Shown here: positions 1 through 7,473 of the stretch, piece after piece
Numbering within the stretch: the stretch's first letter is position 1
Layout: each line of letters starts with the position of its first letter
Source of the DNA: an uncultured Clostridia bacterium
Lineage (GTDB): Bacteria; Bacillota; Clostridia; Peptostreptococcales; Acidaminobacteraceae
NCBI GenBank assembly: GCA_927417275.1
Contig: CAKMJV010000029.1
Location: 1-36,974, forward strand
Direction of reading: 5' to 3'
DNA length: 36,974 nt
Position numbers and translations under genes: made by a program
The notes under the pieces: model-generated
What the model was told of the DNA's origin: nothing
The model's database searches: none
Seen by the model: the letters and a program-made list of their open reading frames with translations, nothing else

Positions 1-129
1 ATCATCCATCTCTCTAAATATGGTCCGTTTACTGATCACCATTTGTGCAGCAATATCCGAAACAGAAATAAAATCCGACTGTTCAATAAGAATTTCAATA
101 ATTTCAAGGACACGTTTTGAATAATTCAC
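1..129 (-). CDS. mtlR: MtlR-like PTS-regulated transcription activator (5' end only)
   Basis: Partial gene: only the first 43 codons lie in the window and the rest runs off the left edge. I place the start at a GTG at 127-129 because a run of six G lies 6 nt upstream of it. The visible peptide begins VNYSKRVLEIIEILIEQSDF and continues into a winged-helix recognition segment (SVSDIAAQMVISKRTIFREM), the usual N-terminus of BglG/MtlR-type regulators that carry PRD and PTS EIIA/EIIB-like domains. It lies directly downstream of mtlA on the same strand, which matches the mtlA-mtlR order of mannitol operons in Firmicutes. The family activates mannitol genes and is controlled by PTS phosphorylation. 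The assignment as MtlR rather than another PRD regulator rests on context; the PRD and EII domains cannot be seen here. Confidence 0.72.
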   Translation of the reverse strand, partial: MNYSKRVLEIIEILIEQSDFISVSDIAAQMVISKRTIFREMDD

Positions 130-170
130 TTTGAACCCCCCATTTAATGCATAGAGATACGCTTTTTCTT

Positions 171-201
171 ATTATACCGCTAAATAATGGTTAAGACTCA
201 A
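171..201 (-). promoter_or_regulatory. Possible promoter for the mtlR-like gene
   Basis: On the minus strand a perfect TATAAT (171-176) is preceded, after 19 nt, by TTGAGT (196-201). The spacing is longer than the ideal 17. It would start transcription about 40 nt before the GTG start and give the regulator its own promoter in addition to read-through from mtlA. Confidence 0.4.
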
Positions 202-213
202 AAAGTTGCTCTA

Positions 214-237
214 TAGTGACACGATTAAATAGTGACA
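214..237. promoter_or_regulatory. Direct repeat TAGTGACA x2 upstream of the mtlR-like promoter
   Basis: The octamer TAGTGACA occurs at 214-221 and again at 230-237, a 16-bp period, just upstream of the putative mtlR -35 box. Directly repeated octamers at this place could be an activator or repressor site. The binding protein is unknown. Confidence 0.25.
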
Positions 238-260
238 TCATTGATTAGTGCTTGAAAGTA

Positions 261-292
261 AGAAACAGCGAAGCAAACGCTTCACTGTTTCT
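261..292 (-). terminator. Hairpin between mtlA and mtlR
   Basis: Arms 261-274 and 279-292 form a 14-bp stem with one mismatch and a 4-nt loop, starting 9 nt after the mtlA stop on the minus strand. The T-tract that should follow is weak (TACTTTC), so this may be a partial terminator or an mRNA-stabilising element that lowers mtlR expression relative to mtlA. Confidence 0.5.
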
Positions 293-301
293 GGGACTAA
301 A

Positions 302-1681
302 CTACTTCAGTCTATTAACCAATGTGTCATAAATAGGGTTGCCTACGAATTGATCAATGGTGATCAGTTCGGCTGTTTTATTAATGGTTGCTGCTCGTTC
401 TGCTAGGCTCTCGTGTGTGATCACGATGTCCGCATCCGCTGGTATGTCTTCAAGCGCGGCATTGATAACTTCTATATCTAGACCTGCTGCTTTAACTTTC
501 TTACGTAATGTGGTGGCGCCCATGGCACTTGATCCCATGCCCGCATCACAAGCGACTACGATTTTCTTAACTTTTGTTGCGCTTTGTCCTTTTGATTCCG
601 CTTTCATTGAACCCACTTTTGCTCTTGCCGCTTCTAAACTCGCGTCATTTGCGCTGTCCTTTTTAATGAAGAAAGAAGCGACGATAAATGTTACGACCGT
701 TGAAACGAGAACACCTGCTAGTACTGGGAACAATCCACCTTTAGGCGTCATGGCTAAAAGTGCGATAATACTACCTGGTGATGGTGTTGCGATTAAGCCC
801 GCACCTAAAAGGTTAAATGTAAACACACCACTCATACCACCTGCGATTACCGCTAGGACTAAAATCGGTTTCATGAGCACATAAGGGAAGTAAATTTCGT
901 GAATACCACCGAGGAAGTGAATGATGATTGAGCCCGGTGCTGAATCTTTAATCATGCCTTTTGAAAATACCCAGTAAGATAATAAGATACCAAGACCTGG
1001 TCCTGGGTTGGTTTCAAGCAAGTAGAAAATAGACTTGCCCACTTCTGCGGTTTCTTGAATCCCTAATGGTCCGAGAATACCGTGGTTCATCGCATTGTTT
1101 AAGAATAATATTTTTCCTGGCTCTATAAAGAGAGAAGTCAGTGGTAATAAGTTCGCATTAACGATTGCTTCAACGCCTGTTTTTAAGATGTCATTAAGCA
1201 TAACCACTACTGGGCCGATGCCTAAGTATGCCAATAATGACAATGCCATCCCAAGAATACCTGCTGAAAAGTTAGCAACGAGCATTTCAAAACCTGCTGG
1301 TACTTTACCTTCAACAAGATCGTCCCACTTTTTAATCACGAAGCCGCCAAGTGGTCCCATGATCATCGCGCCGATAAACATCGGTATGTCTACCCCAACA
1401 ACCACACCCATGGTTGCAACTGCACCTACGACACCACCACGTGCGCCGCCAACTAATTTACCACCTGTATAACCAATCAATAGTGGCAACATATAGATGA
1501 TCATCGGACCAACCAGTGCTGCCAAGTTTTCATTTGGTGTCCAACCTGTAGGAATAAATAATGCCGTGATAATACCCCAAGCGATAAACGCACCTATGTT
1601 TGGCATTACCATACTGCTTAGGAAACGTCCAAACCTCTGTACGCCGCCTTTTTTTGAACCTGAACCTAATGTTTTTTCCAT
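302..1681 (-). CDS. mtlA: Mannitol-specific PTS permease, EIICB component
   Basis: 459-aa integral membrane sugar permease that takes up mannitol and phosphorylates it to mannitol-1-phosphate. The N-terminal two thirds (about residues 1-350) form the hydrophobic EIIC domain and include the conserved GIHEIYFPY motif. The C-terminal EIIB domain carries the phosphorylation-site loop CDAGMGSSAMG with the active Cys at about residue 378. There is no EIIA domain, so a separate MtlF protein is expected beyond the left edge. The start is supported by the ribosome binding site AAGGGGGATCACA immediately before ATG. A consensus promoter and an inverted-repeat operator lie upstream, and an mtlR-like gene follows downstream. 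The length matches EIICB-Mtl proteins of Firmicutes. Confidence 0.95.
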   Translation of the reverse strand: MEKTLGSGSKKGGVQRFGRFLSSMVMPNIGAFIAWGIITALFIPTGWTPNENLAALVGPMIIYMLPLLIGYTGGKLVGGARGGVVGAVATMGVVVGVDIPMFIGAMIMGPLGGFVIKKWDDLVEGKVPAGFEMLVANFSAGILGMALSLLAYLGIGPVVVMLNDILKTGVEAIVNANLLPLTSLFIEPGKILFLNNAMNHGILGPLGIQETAEVGKSIFYLLETNPGPGLGILLSYWVFSKGMIKDSAPGSIIIHFLGGIHEIYFPYVLMKPILVLAVIAGGMSGVFTFNLLGAGLIATPSPGSIIALLAMTPKGGLFPVLAGVLVSTVVTFIVASFFIKKDSANDASLEAARAKVGSMKAESKGQSATKVKKIVVACDAGMGSSAMGATTLRKKVKAAGLDIEVINAALEDIPADADIVITHESLAERAATINKTAELITIDQFVGNPIYDTLVNRLK

Positions 1682-1737
1682 TGTGATCCCCCTTATTCAT
1701 TTTAAACGACTCATATAAAAGCAACTGCTATATTTGC

Positions 1738-1766
1738 ATTATATTTTTAAGGGTTCAATTTTTCAA
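1738..1766 (-). promoter_or_regulatory. mtlA promoter
   Basis: On the minus strand, TTGAAA (1761-1766), 17 nt, then a perfect TATAAT (1738-1743), giving a start of transcription near 1731 and a leader of about 50 nt before mtlA. Confidence 0.75.
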
Positions 1767-1782
1767 ACAAAAGACCATTGAA

Positions 1783-1806
1783 TTTGGCACATGCATTGAT
1801 GCCAAA
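1783..1806. promoter_or_regulatory. Probable MtlR operator upstream of mtlA
   Basis: A perfect 7-bp inverted repeat, TTTGGCA (1783-1789) and TGCCAAA (1800-1806), separated by 10 nt, lies about 17 bp upstream of the mtlA -35 box. It resembles the TTGNCACA-type half-sites described for MtlR of Bacillus in position and half-site sequence, although the spacing is 2 nt longer than the form I recall. Activator binding at about -53 to -75 would fit. Confidence 0.55.
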
Positions 1807-1912
1807 ATCTAAAAATGGCTATTATAAGAGGGTGTAGCCTTTAAAAGCATTAAAAAAAAAACACAATTCAGCGGAATTTGTGAACATTTCGAAATAATTT
1901 GTGCACGCTTTA

Positions 1913-1921
1913 TGGTATACT
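1913..1921 (+). promoter_or_regulatory. Extended -10 promoter for the HTH gene
   Basis: TGG-TATACT (1913-1921) is an extended -10 element (TGn plus hexamer) without a recognisable -35. An 8-mer AATTTGTG occurs at 1875 and again at 1896, 21 bp apart (two helical turns), just upstream, and may bind a regulator. Ribosome binding site AGGGGG lies 8-13 nt before the ATG at 1945. Confidence 0.5.
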
Positions 1922-1944
1922 GATAGAAAAAGGGGGCTGTTATT

Positions 1945-3474
1945 ATGAAATTTCATGACAAGTTGAATCTATTGATGACCCTTCAAAATATACCAAATAA
2001 TAAACTTGCGAAAGCACTTTCCTTAGATCCTTCATTAATTAGCCGATGGAGAAATGGCACACGTGATTTACCCAAGCACAGTGAGTATGTAGAAGCCATC
2101 GCCGCTTATTTCGTTGCCAACTATAAAGATAAATCGCGCTTATGTGAACTCATGAATATAGCCTTTGATAAAAACACCTGTACTTCTACCATGATTCAAA
2201 ATCATTTAAAGGCATGGTTATTAGATGAGCAATCCACCAATTCCGCACTTGTCTCTCGGTTTATAGAAAAACTCAATCAAATAACACCACAACGCACAAC
2301 CACTTCCTTGCCTGAATTTGTATTGCTTGCAACCAGTGGGAAAAAACTAAGTGTTGAAGCCTATGAAGGCAATGCAGGTAAACGAGAAGCTGTGGTGAGA
2401 TTCTTATCTGCTGTTATCGTCCATCCAACGCCTTGTACGCTTTTGCTCTTTAGCAATGAATCCATGTCCTGGTTAACAGAATCCGAAGATTTTTACATGA
2501 AATGGGCCATGTTATTGTTAGAAGTCTTAAAACGAGGTCACCTTATAAAAATCATTCACACCATCAACCGTTCAACAGATGAACTACTCGCCGCGATTGA
2601 AAAGTGGCTTCCACTTTATATGAGTGGGCAAATAGAACCCTTTTACTATCCAAATTATCAAGACAGTCTCTTTAAACGTACCCTTTTTATAGCCCCTGGA
2701 ATCGCGGCACTTACCTCGAGTACCCTATCCGATTCAGAACCATCAGAGCAACTCTATTATCACGATCAGCATATGATCAATCAATTGGTGCACGAATTTG
2801 ATGCCTATTTAAAACACTGTCGTCCACTCATGCGTATTTTCACACGAGAAAATATGGCTGGTTTCGAATCCTTGGTCATCGAATATGAATCTCAGGCAGG
2901 CGATCTTGCTGTTTTTTCCAGTACCCCAACAGCGATGACCATGCCCAAAAGTTTATACGCATCCTTGTTAAAGAAAAGTGATCTAACTGTTACCGATCAG
3001 GAAATGCATTTGGCACTGTTTGAAAAGCGAGTGACACTGCATTTGAAAAATTTAGAAGAAAAAAAGCAATGTGAATGGCTCACATTGCCCGAAATAGACG
3101 ATTTGGACTCAGTCGTATTTGCACCGATTGACATCTTATCGCACCAAGTTTTAACCTATAATCTTAGCGAATACATTTTGCACATCGAAAACATCTTGAA
3201 AATGTTGCATATACACAAACACTTTCATGTGATGTTGGGGCCGCACAAACTACCAAAAGACATTTATTTATCTGTGAAACGTGATGTGGGTGTATTTGTA
3301 GCCAAAATGGATGTAAATCCTATTTGCTTCGCTTTTAATCACCCCATATTGGTCAATGCTTTTGAAAGTTACATCGAAGATGTCGTAGGCTGCTCCGTAT
3401 TAGAAGTCCATAACAAATCACTCACCATCAAAACGCTTGAAAATTGGTTGAAAAAAGTTAAAACTCAAGACTAG
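1945..3474 (+). CDS. Large HTH-domain protein of unknown function (509 aa)
   Basis: The first ~60 residues form a Cro/CI-type helix-turn-helix (LAKALSLDPSLISRWRNGTR), so the protein probably binds DNA. The remaining ~450 residues are soluble, show no membrane segment and no motif I recognise, and contain only scattered Cys. The length is far above a simple XRE repressor, which suggests a C-terminal sensing or protein-interaction domain. It is transcribed divergently from mtlA with about 260 bp between the starts, and ends 1 nt from the convergent rsgA stop with no terminator between them. The A/T-rich intergenic region holds both promoters, so it might also influence mtlA; that is only a guess from position. 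Start chosen at ATG 1945 with a good ribosome binding site. Confidence 0.8.
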   Translation: MKFHDKLNLLMTLQNIPNNKLAKALSLDPSLISRWRNGTRDLPKHSEYVEAIAAYFVANYKDKSRLCELMNIAFDKNTCTSTMIQNHLKAWLLDEQSTNSALVSRFIEKLNQITPQRTTTSLPEFVLLATSGKKLSVEAYEGNAGKREAVVRFLSAVIVHPTPCTLLLFSNESMSWLTESEDFYMKWAMLLLEVLKRGHLIKIIHTINRSTDELLAAIEKWLPLYMSGQIEPFYYPNYQDSLFKRTLFIAPGIAALTSSTLSDSEPSEQLYYHDQHMINQLVHEFDAYLKHCRPLMRIFTRENMAGFESLVIEYESQAGDLAVFSSTPTAMTMPKSLYASLLKKSDLTVTDQEMHLALFEKRVTLHLKNLEEKKQCEWLTLPEIDDLDSVVFAPIDILSHQVLTYNLSEYILHIENILKMLHIHKHFHVMLGPHKLPKDIYLSVKRDVGVFVAKMDVNPICFAFNHPILVNAFESYIEDVVGCSVLEVHNKSLTIKTLENWLKKVKTQD

Positions 3475-3475
3475 T

Positions 3476-4576
3476 TTAATAATCGCGCGCTACGGTTTTC
3501 GATTTCATGGGACGCGCATATTTTTTCACACTTTGTTTTTCCATACTTCTTATTTTGTGTGACTTCTTTGCATCTAAAAACCGCATTTCTTTCTGTAACT
3601 TCTTCCAACTTTCCCACTTGACCGCATCGATAACGCCCTGATTAAGGGCTTTTCTTATGCCACAACCCGGTTCATTATCATGTGTGCAGTTGTTAAATCG
3701 ACACGTTTTTATCAATTCTTCGATGTCACCAAACTGCTTTTCCATGCCCTCATCTGCTTCCCAAAGTGCTAAAGTCCGCATGCCTGGCGTATCCAGCACC
3801 ATCCCGCCGCAGCTTAGTTTAACGAGTTCACGATGTGTCGTCGTATGTCGCCCTTTGCTATCGCCTTCTCTAATATCCTGTGTCTTTAAAACGATCTCAC
3901 CCATTAGAGAATTCACAAGCGTCGATTTACCCACACCCGAAGAACCTAATAATGCCACCGTTTTACCCACACTGAAATATTTGCGAAGTGACTCGATGCC
4001 CTCGCCAGTTAAATTGCTCACCACATGTACCTCTACACCAGGCGCAGCATCTTCAACCTTTGCTTTTTTCGCTTCAAAATCATCACATAAATCGGCCTTT
4101 GTAAGTACCACCACTGGCAACGCACCACTTTCCCATGCGCCAACCAAATAACGGTCTAATCGCTTCATGTTAAAATCCTTATTGAGTGATTGAATCAAGA
4201 AAATCGTATCTACATTTGCAGCGACCACTTGCTCTTTAACTTCTATGCCTGCTGCAGCTCTTGAAAACTTCGTCTGTCTAGGCAGTACATTTTGAATGAT
4301 GGCTTCTGTATACCCATTAATCATCATGACGCCGACCCAATCGCCTGCTGCCATTTGTTGCTCTAAAATTTGCTCATTTGCATGTCGTGTACCCAACACC
4401 TCACCATACGGTGTCACGAGTTTCATTTTTTTTCCATGGTCAGATACAATGCGCGCTGGACAATGTTCTACGAGCGTTTCATCTGCATCAGACCATTTAA
4501 TGCCATAAATCTTTTCCCAGCATGTGTTAAAATATTCATTCCAACCATATTCGTTCATTTTCATCTTAAAATTCAT
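3476..4576 (-). CDS. rsgA: Ribosome small-subunit-dependent GTPase A
   Basis: 366-aa circularly permuted GTPase that helps late maturation of the 30S subunit. An N-terminal OB-fold-like region (about 35-110) is followed by the G4 motif TKAD (159-162), then the P-loop GSSGVGKST (211-219), a TTTHREL switch segment (about 245) and the G3 motif DTPG (262-265). The order G4-G1-G3 is diagnostic of RsgA/YjeQ. A zinc knuckle C292-x4-C297-x-H299-x5-C305 and a basic C-terminal tail (about 325-366) complete the family pattern. It is a longer variant than typical 290-300-aa RsgA. GGAG 5 nt before the ATG supports the start. Its stop lies 1 nt from the convergent neighbour's stop. Confidence 0.95.
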   Translation of the reverse strand: MNFKMKMNEYGWNEYFNTCWEKIYGIKWSDADETLVEHCPARIVSDHGKKMKLVTPYGEVLGTRHANEQILEQQMAAGDWVGVMMINGYTEAIIQNVLPRQTKFSRAAAGIEVKEQVVAANVDTIFLIQSLNKDFNMKRLDRYLVGAWESGALPVVVLTKADLCDDFEAKKAKVEDAAPGVEVHVVSNLTGEGIESLRKYFSVGKTVALLGSSGVGKSTLVNSLMGEIVLKTQDIREGDSKGRHTTTHRELVKLSCGGMVLDTPGMRTLALWEADEGMEKQFGDIEELIKTCRFNNCTHDNEPGCGIRKALNQGVIDAVKWESWKKLQKEMRFLDAKKSHKIRSMEKQSVKKYARPMKSKTVARDY

Positions 4577-4637
4577 TAAATCTCCATTTCATCTTCATCA
4601 TATTTTTAATTACCATAATTTACCTTCTCTTGAGCGC

Positions 4638-4668
4638 AAAAAATCCGCAGTTAAAGACCAACTGCGGA
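4638..4668 (-). terminator. Second intrinsic terminator after the small Cys gene
   Basis: Perfect stem TCCGCAGTT/AACTGCGGA (4644-4652 and 4660-4668) with a 7-nt loop, followed on the minus strand by six T (4638-4643). It backs up the terminator at 4684-4707 and separates this unit from rsgA. Confidence 0.8.
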
Positions 4669-4683
4669 GTGAATTTTGGCAAT

Positions 4684-4707
4684 AAAAAACACGCCCTCAA
4701 GGCGTGT
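4684..4707 (-). terminator. Intrinsic terminator directly after the small Cys gene
   Basis: Perfect 7-bp stem ACACGCC/GGCGTGT (4689-4695 and 4701-4707) with loop CTCAA, followed on the minus strand by a run of T (4684-4689). It begins 8 nt after the stop codon of the 34-codon ORF, and would also terminate transcripts from the ppGpp synthetase operon. Confidence 0.85.
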
Positions 4708-4714
4708 ACTATTT

Positions 4715-4819
4715 TTAGTCACGGACAGATTGCTCGAAAGAAGTTGCACAGGTCATAGACCAGTGCCAATATTCAGTTAGTTGTTTACAACCTCTACAAT
4801 TTTCACTAACATAATACAT
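4715..4819 (-). CDS. Small cysteine-containing protein (34 aa), unknown
   Basis: A 34-codon ORF starting MYYVSENCRGCKQLTEYWHW, with C8, C11 (a CxxC pair) and C24, many aromatic residues and no membrane segment. Evidence that it is a real gene: a perfect consensus promoter lies 34 nt upstream, AAAGGAG is just before the ATG, and an intrinsic terminator starts 8 nt after the stop codon, so promoter, ORF and terminator form a complete compact unit of roughly 165-210 nt RNA. The ribosome binding site is unusually close (2 nt between GGAG and ATG); another ATG 7 nt further in a different frame gives only an 11-codon ORF. CxxC suggests metal binding, a redox role or a modified-peptide precursor, but none is shown. 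The alternative is a small regulatory RNA. I do not recognise a family. Confidence 0.6.
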   Translation of the reverse strand: MYYVSENCRGCKQLTEYWHWSMTCATSFEQSVRD

Positions 4820-4852
4820 TTCTCCTTTCAAAATTAAATTTCTTACTCTTTG

Positions 4853-4881
4853 ATTATAGTTTCATGGTCATAAATTGTCAA
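4853..4881 (-). promoter_or_regulatory. Perfect consensus promoter of the small Cys gene
   Basis: Minus strand: TTGACA (4876-4881), 17 nt, TATAAT (4853-4858). Both hexamers and the spacing are exact consensus for the housekeeping sigma factor, predicting high and constitutive transcription from about 4846. It sits in the gap right after the ppGpp synthetase stop codon. Confidence 0.88.
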
Positions 4882-4894
4882 ACGTTTTTTAAAA

Positions 4895-5593
4895 TCAAAC
4901 TTCTTCCTCATAATGATCATTGGGTTCGCGATAAAATGCACTGTTGCTTGCAGCCTCAGCACCGCTAACTTCTAATTCATCGATAATCTGTTTCAAGCGA
5001 TACATGCGGTCGTCTAAACTGGAGATCATATCCGCACAGCCTTTGAGTTCTGCTTGAACAAGTTTGGGTGCATGCTCTCTGTATTTATAGTAGATTTTAT
5101 GCTCGACACTTGCCCAAAAATCCATCGCGATGGTTCGAAATTGAATCTCTACACGCGTGGGTTTTACACCCGAACTTAAAAAAACAGGGTATTCGATGTG
5201 CACATGAAGACTTTTATAGCCATTTTCTTTTGGATTTTTTATATAATCCTTTACTTCCACGATTGCAAAGTCCTTTTGCCGCGATAAGAGTTCTATGATG
5301 CAGTATATATCTGCTGTAAAGGCACAGACGATACGTATACCCGCGATATCGAAGATATGTTTCTTCGCATTTTCAACAGTGGGTTCTAATCCAATTCTCT
5401 GTAATTTTTCCATAATACCAGCAGGTTTTTTTACTCTATACTTTATATGCTCTATTGGATTATAATCATGAACGTTTCTATATTCTTCATCTAAAATGGT
5501 GAGTTTGGTGCGGATTTCATCTACAGCAAATTGATGCACCAGCAACAAATCACGCCAGGGCTTCATTTCATCAGTCATTAACGCATCAAACAT
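4895..5593 (-). CDS. relQ: Small alarmone (p)ppGpp synthetase, RelQ type
   Basis: 232-aa soluble protein with a single RelA/SpoT synthetase domain and neither an HD hydrolase nor TGS/ACT domains. It transfers pyrophosphate from ATP to GDP/GTP to make the stringent-response alarmone. Motifs in order: RVKKPAGIMEKL (substrate-binding basic segment), DIAGIRIVC, NPKENGYKSLH, EIQFRT and DFWASVEHKIYYK, all intact. Residues after about 195 form the helical C-terminal tail typical of RelQ. GGAGG 9 nt before ATG supports the start. It follows the upstream diguanylate cyclase by 19 nt on the same strand with no terminator between, so the two are probably co-transcribed. The gene symbol is by similarity (relQ/yjbM class). 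Confidence 0.92.
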   Translation of the reverse strand: MFDALMTDEMKPWRDLLLVHQFAVDEIRTKLTILDEEYRNVHDYNPIEHIKYRVKKPAGIMEKLQRIGLEPTVENAKKHIFDIAGIRIVCAFTADIYCIIELLSRQKDFAIVEVKDYIKNPKENGYKSLHVHIEYPVFLSSGVKPTRVEIQFRTIAMDFWASVEHKIYYKYREHAPKLVQAELKGCADMISSLDDRMYRLKQIIDELEVSGAEAASNSAFYREPNDHYEEEV

Positions 5594-5612
5594 AACATTG
5601 GGCCTCCAAATT

Positions 5613-6674
5613 TTATAATATAGGATCTTTTAAAAACGAGTCTTCAAAAACTCTTTGTTTACTAAGTGCTTTGTCGCTATATAAGTGATCATCTGCCTGC
5701 TGCAAAATCGATTCTATGTCCCGTCCACCACTTTCAGCAACACCAAAACCCACAGATAATCCGATGTCACGATACTGTTCAAGTACCGGTGAAAACAAGT
5801 CGATAATCCTTTTAATAATCCCAGCCACTTCATTTTCACTTGTGTCTGGCAGAATCAGCATAAACTCATCGCCGCCATAACGAGCAGGCAAATCTTTTTT
5901 CCGAGAAGCTTGATTGAGTACCTTCCCAAATATTTTTAGGACTTCATCACCCGCCGCGTGTCCATACGTGTCGTTTACTTTTTTAAAGTTATTTAAATCC
6001 ATCATTAAGATCGTAAAAGGTCGTTTGGTCTGTTCTTCAGTACGTTCATAGTGCTCAAGTTCATGGTAAACATACCTTCTGTTATAGATACCTGTTAATT
6101 GATCGGTTATCGATAACTTATAGATTCTTTTGTGTTCATAATCAAAGTAACTGTTTAGTACCATAAGCAGTGCAAAAATAATGAGTGCAACAACCGATAA
6201 GTTTATGGTCAAATCCACTGCACGTGCCATGGGCTCAGAATATACATAGTATTGTAGTGGTTTATTTACTTCATAATAAAAGAAAAAAATCGTTTCAACG
6301 ATGCTCACAAAAGGAAAAACATAATCCCACCAATCTTGCGCTAAAATCACGCCCACAAAAAATATTAAAATGGCGTAATAAGGCATCGCACTGTAAGAAC
6401 CAGGAGATGTTAACCAGGAAAGTGGAATATAAATAAAACACAAAAATACGAGGTAGGTATATTTAATCGGTAACGCCCATCGTTCTTTTCGATAGAGCCT
6501 ATACATGGCAAACATAATAAAACCTGCGACAAATGGATAATCAAAATTAACCATTGGACGACGATTCATAAGATTTATCACTGAGATCCCCCAAAATGCG
6601 ATCATACTAATCACAAGCATCATCTTAAATATACGATTTTTCACTTCAACCATATGGGTTTTTCTCGAAAACAT
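5613..6674 (-). CDS. Membrane-bound diguanylate cyclase (GGDEF)
   Basis: 353-aa protein making cyclic di-GMP. About six transmembrane helices fill residues 15-175 and form an unassigned membrane sensor. A short linker leads to a GGDEF domain (about 187-345) starting with TDQLTGIYNRR. The catalytic motif GGDEF is intact at 267-271, and an RxxD product-inhibition site (RKKD, 258-261) sits exactly five residues upstream, so the enzyme should be both active and feedback-inhibited. AGGAG lies 9 nt before ATG, and an extended -10 promoter is just upstream. The relQ-type gene follows 19 nt downstream, coupling c-di-GMP and (p)ppGpp synthesis in one transcript. Confidence 0.93.
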   Translation of the reverse strand: MFSRKTHMVEVKNRIFKMMLVISMIAFWGISVINLMNRRPMVNFDYPFVAGFIMFAMYRLYRKERWALPIKYTYLVFLCFIYIPLSWLTSPGSYSAMPYYAILIFFVGVILAQDWWDYVFPFVSIVETIFFFYYEVNKPLQYYVYSEPMARAVDLTINLSVVALIIFALLMVLNSYFDYEHKRIYKLSITDQLTGIYNRRYVYHELEHYERTEEQTKRPFTILMMDLNNFKKVNDTYGHAAGDEVLKIFGKVLNQASRKKDLPARYGGDEFMLILPDTSENEVAGIIKRIIDLFSPVLEQYRDIGLSVGFGVAESGGRDIESILQQADDHLYSDKALSKQRVFEDSFLKDPIL

Positions 6675-6709
6675 AGGTCTAAACTCCTATAAAATATTGA
6701 CTTTTTATA

Positions 6710-6738
6710 AGTATACCACACCCAAAAGCCTAAAACAA
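6710..6738 (-). promoter_or_regulatory. Promoter of the GGDEF-relQ operon
   Basis: Minus strand: TTGTTT (6733-6738), 17 nt, TATACT (6710-6715), with TGG directly before the -10 (extended -10). Transcription would start about 30 nt before the GGDEF start codon. Confidence 0.65.
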
Positions 6739-6740
6739 TT

Positions 6741-6775
6741 AGGGACTAGGATAATCCATATATATCCTAATCCCT
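6741..6775. terminator. Hairpin terminator after the HAD gene
   Basis: A 13-bp stem with one mismatch (6741-6753 and 6763-6775) lies about 30 nt downstream of the HAD stop. The minus-strand tail is only moderately T-rich (AATTGTTTT); the plus-strand tail is GTTTTTT. It ends the seven-gene transport operon and sits directly upstream of the GGDEF promoter. Confidence 0.65.
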
Positions 6776-6807
6776 GTTTTTTAAACATTCTGCAAATCAA
6801 GAAAACT

Positions 6808-7473
6808 TCATCCGTATAATTTTTCTAAATCATCCGTACTACGTATCTCCTTAAACCCCATATTCAGTCGCTCAGCAAACATCGCATCATAAACACTGTC
6901 ACCTACCATCAGCATTTCATGTGTGAGCAGTTGAAATTTATCCACGAAAGCCAGCCCATGATCAATCGCGGGTTTAGGACTTAATGGATCATCTCCGCAT
7001 CCGATGTAATCAAAGTGATGATAAAGCTCAAATGCTTTTAACATATATTCTGTATTTGACCTTGAATCAGTGGTGATAAGTGCTAAATAGACACCCTGAT
7101 TCTTAAGCGTGTTTAAAAGTTCTGGAACGATGGGACTCATCAACGATACAAGTGAAATATACCGATGCACGCCATCTTTTACCTTCGCCTCAAAACATGC
7201 AAGGGGCTTAATCGGCACATCCATAGATGCCTTAATTGCCAACCATATTTCTTTCACACTCCCCATGACCGCTAAACTATCGCGTACTAAGCCCTTTTCT
7301 TTTATGCCTATGTTATCATAAATCTTAACAACCTGCTCAGCATCTGCTTCGAGAAAGGCAGAAATGGCATACTGATAAACGGCACGCCAAAACTGCTCAA
7401 CCTCTAAAAGCGTTCCATCTTTATCGAAAATAACGCCTGTTAAAGGCTTATTGATACATCCATTCCACATCAT
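6808..7473 (-). CDS. HAD-family phosphatase
   Basis: 221-aa haloacid dehalogenase-type hydrolase of the phosphoglycolate-phosphatase-like group. Motif I FDKDGTL (nucleophile D17 and acid/base D19), an alpha-helical cap (about 28-110), motif II TTDS, motif III Lys in SPKP and motif IV GDSVYDAMFA are all present. It would remove phosphate from a small phosphorylated metabolite. It is the last gene of the ABC-transporter operon and overlaps the end of the DeoR gene by 26 nt, so translation is coupled. Together with the phosphodiesterase-type enzyme in the operon it suggests stepwise dephosphorylation of the imported compound. The substrate is unknown. Two adjacent ATG codons make the exact start ambiguous by one residue. 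Confidence 0.85.
   Translation of the reverse strand: MMWNGCINKPLTGVIFDKDGTLLEVEQFWRAVYQYAISAFLEADAEQVVKIYDNIGIKEKGLVRDSLAVMGSVKEIWLAIKASMDVPIKPLACFEAKVKDGVHRYISLVSLMSPIVPELLNTLKNQGVYLALITTDSRSNTEYMLKAFELYHHFDYIGCGDDPLSPKPAIDHGLAFVDKFQLLTHEMLMVGDSVYDAMFAERLNMGFKEIRSTDDLEKLYG

Noticed and set aside
357..884. Plus-strand ORF of 175 codons inside mtlA
   Set aside because: Antisense shadow of a clearly coding gene; no ribosome binding site and low-complexity Ala/Ser/Thr translation.
4800..4812. Alternative 11-codon ORF (ATG 7 nt inside the small Cys gene)
   Set aside because: SD spacing is better for this ATG, but an 11-codon product is less likely than the 34-codon frame that ends just before the terminator. 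Kept as a caveat in the gene entry.
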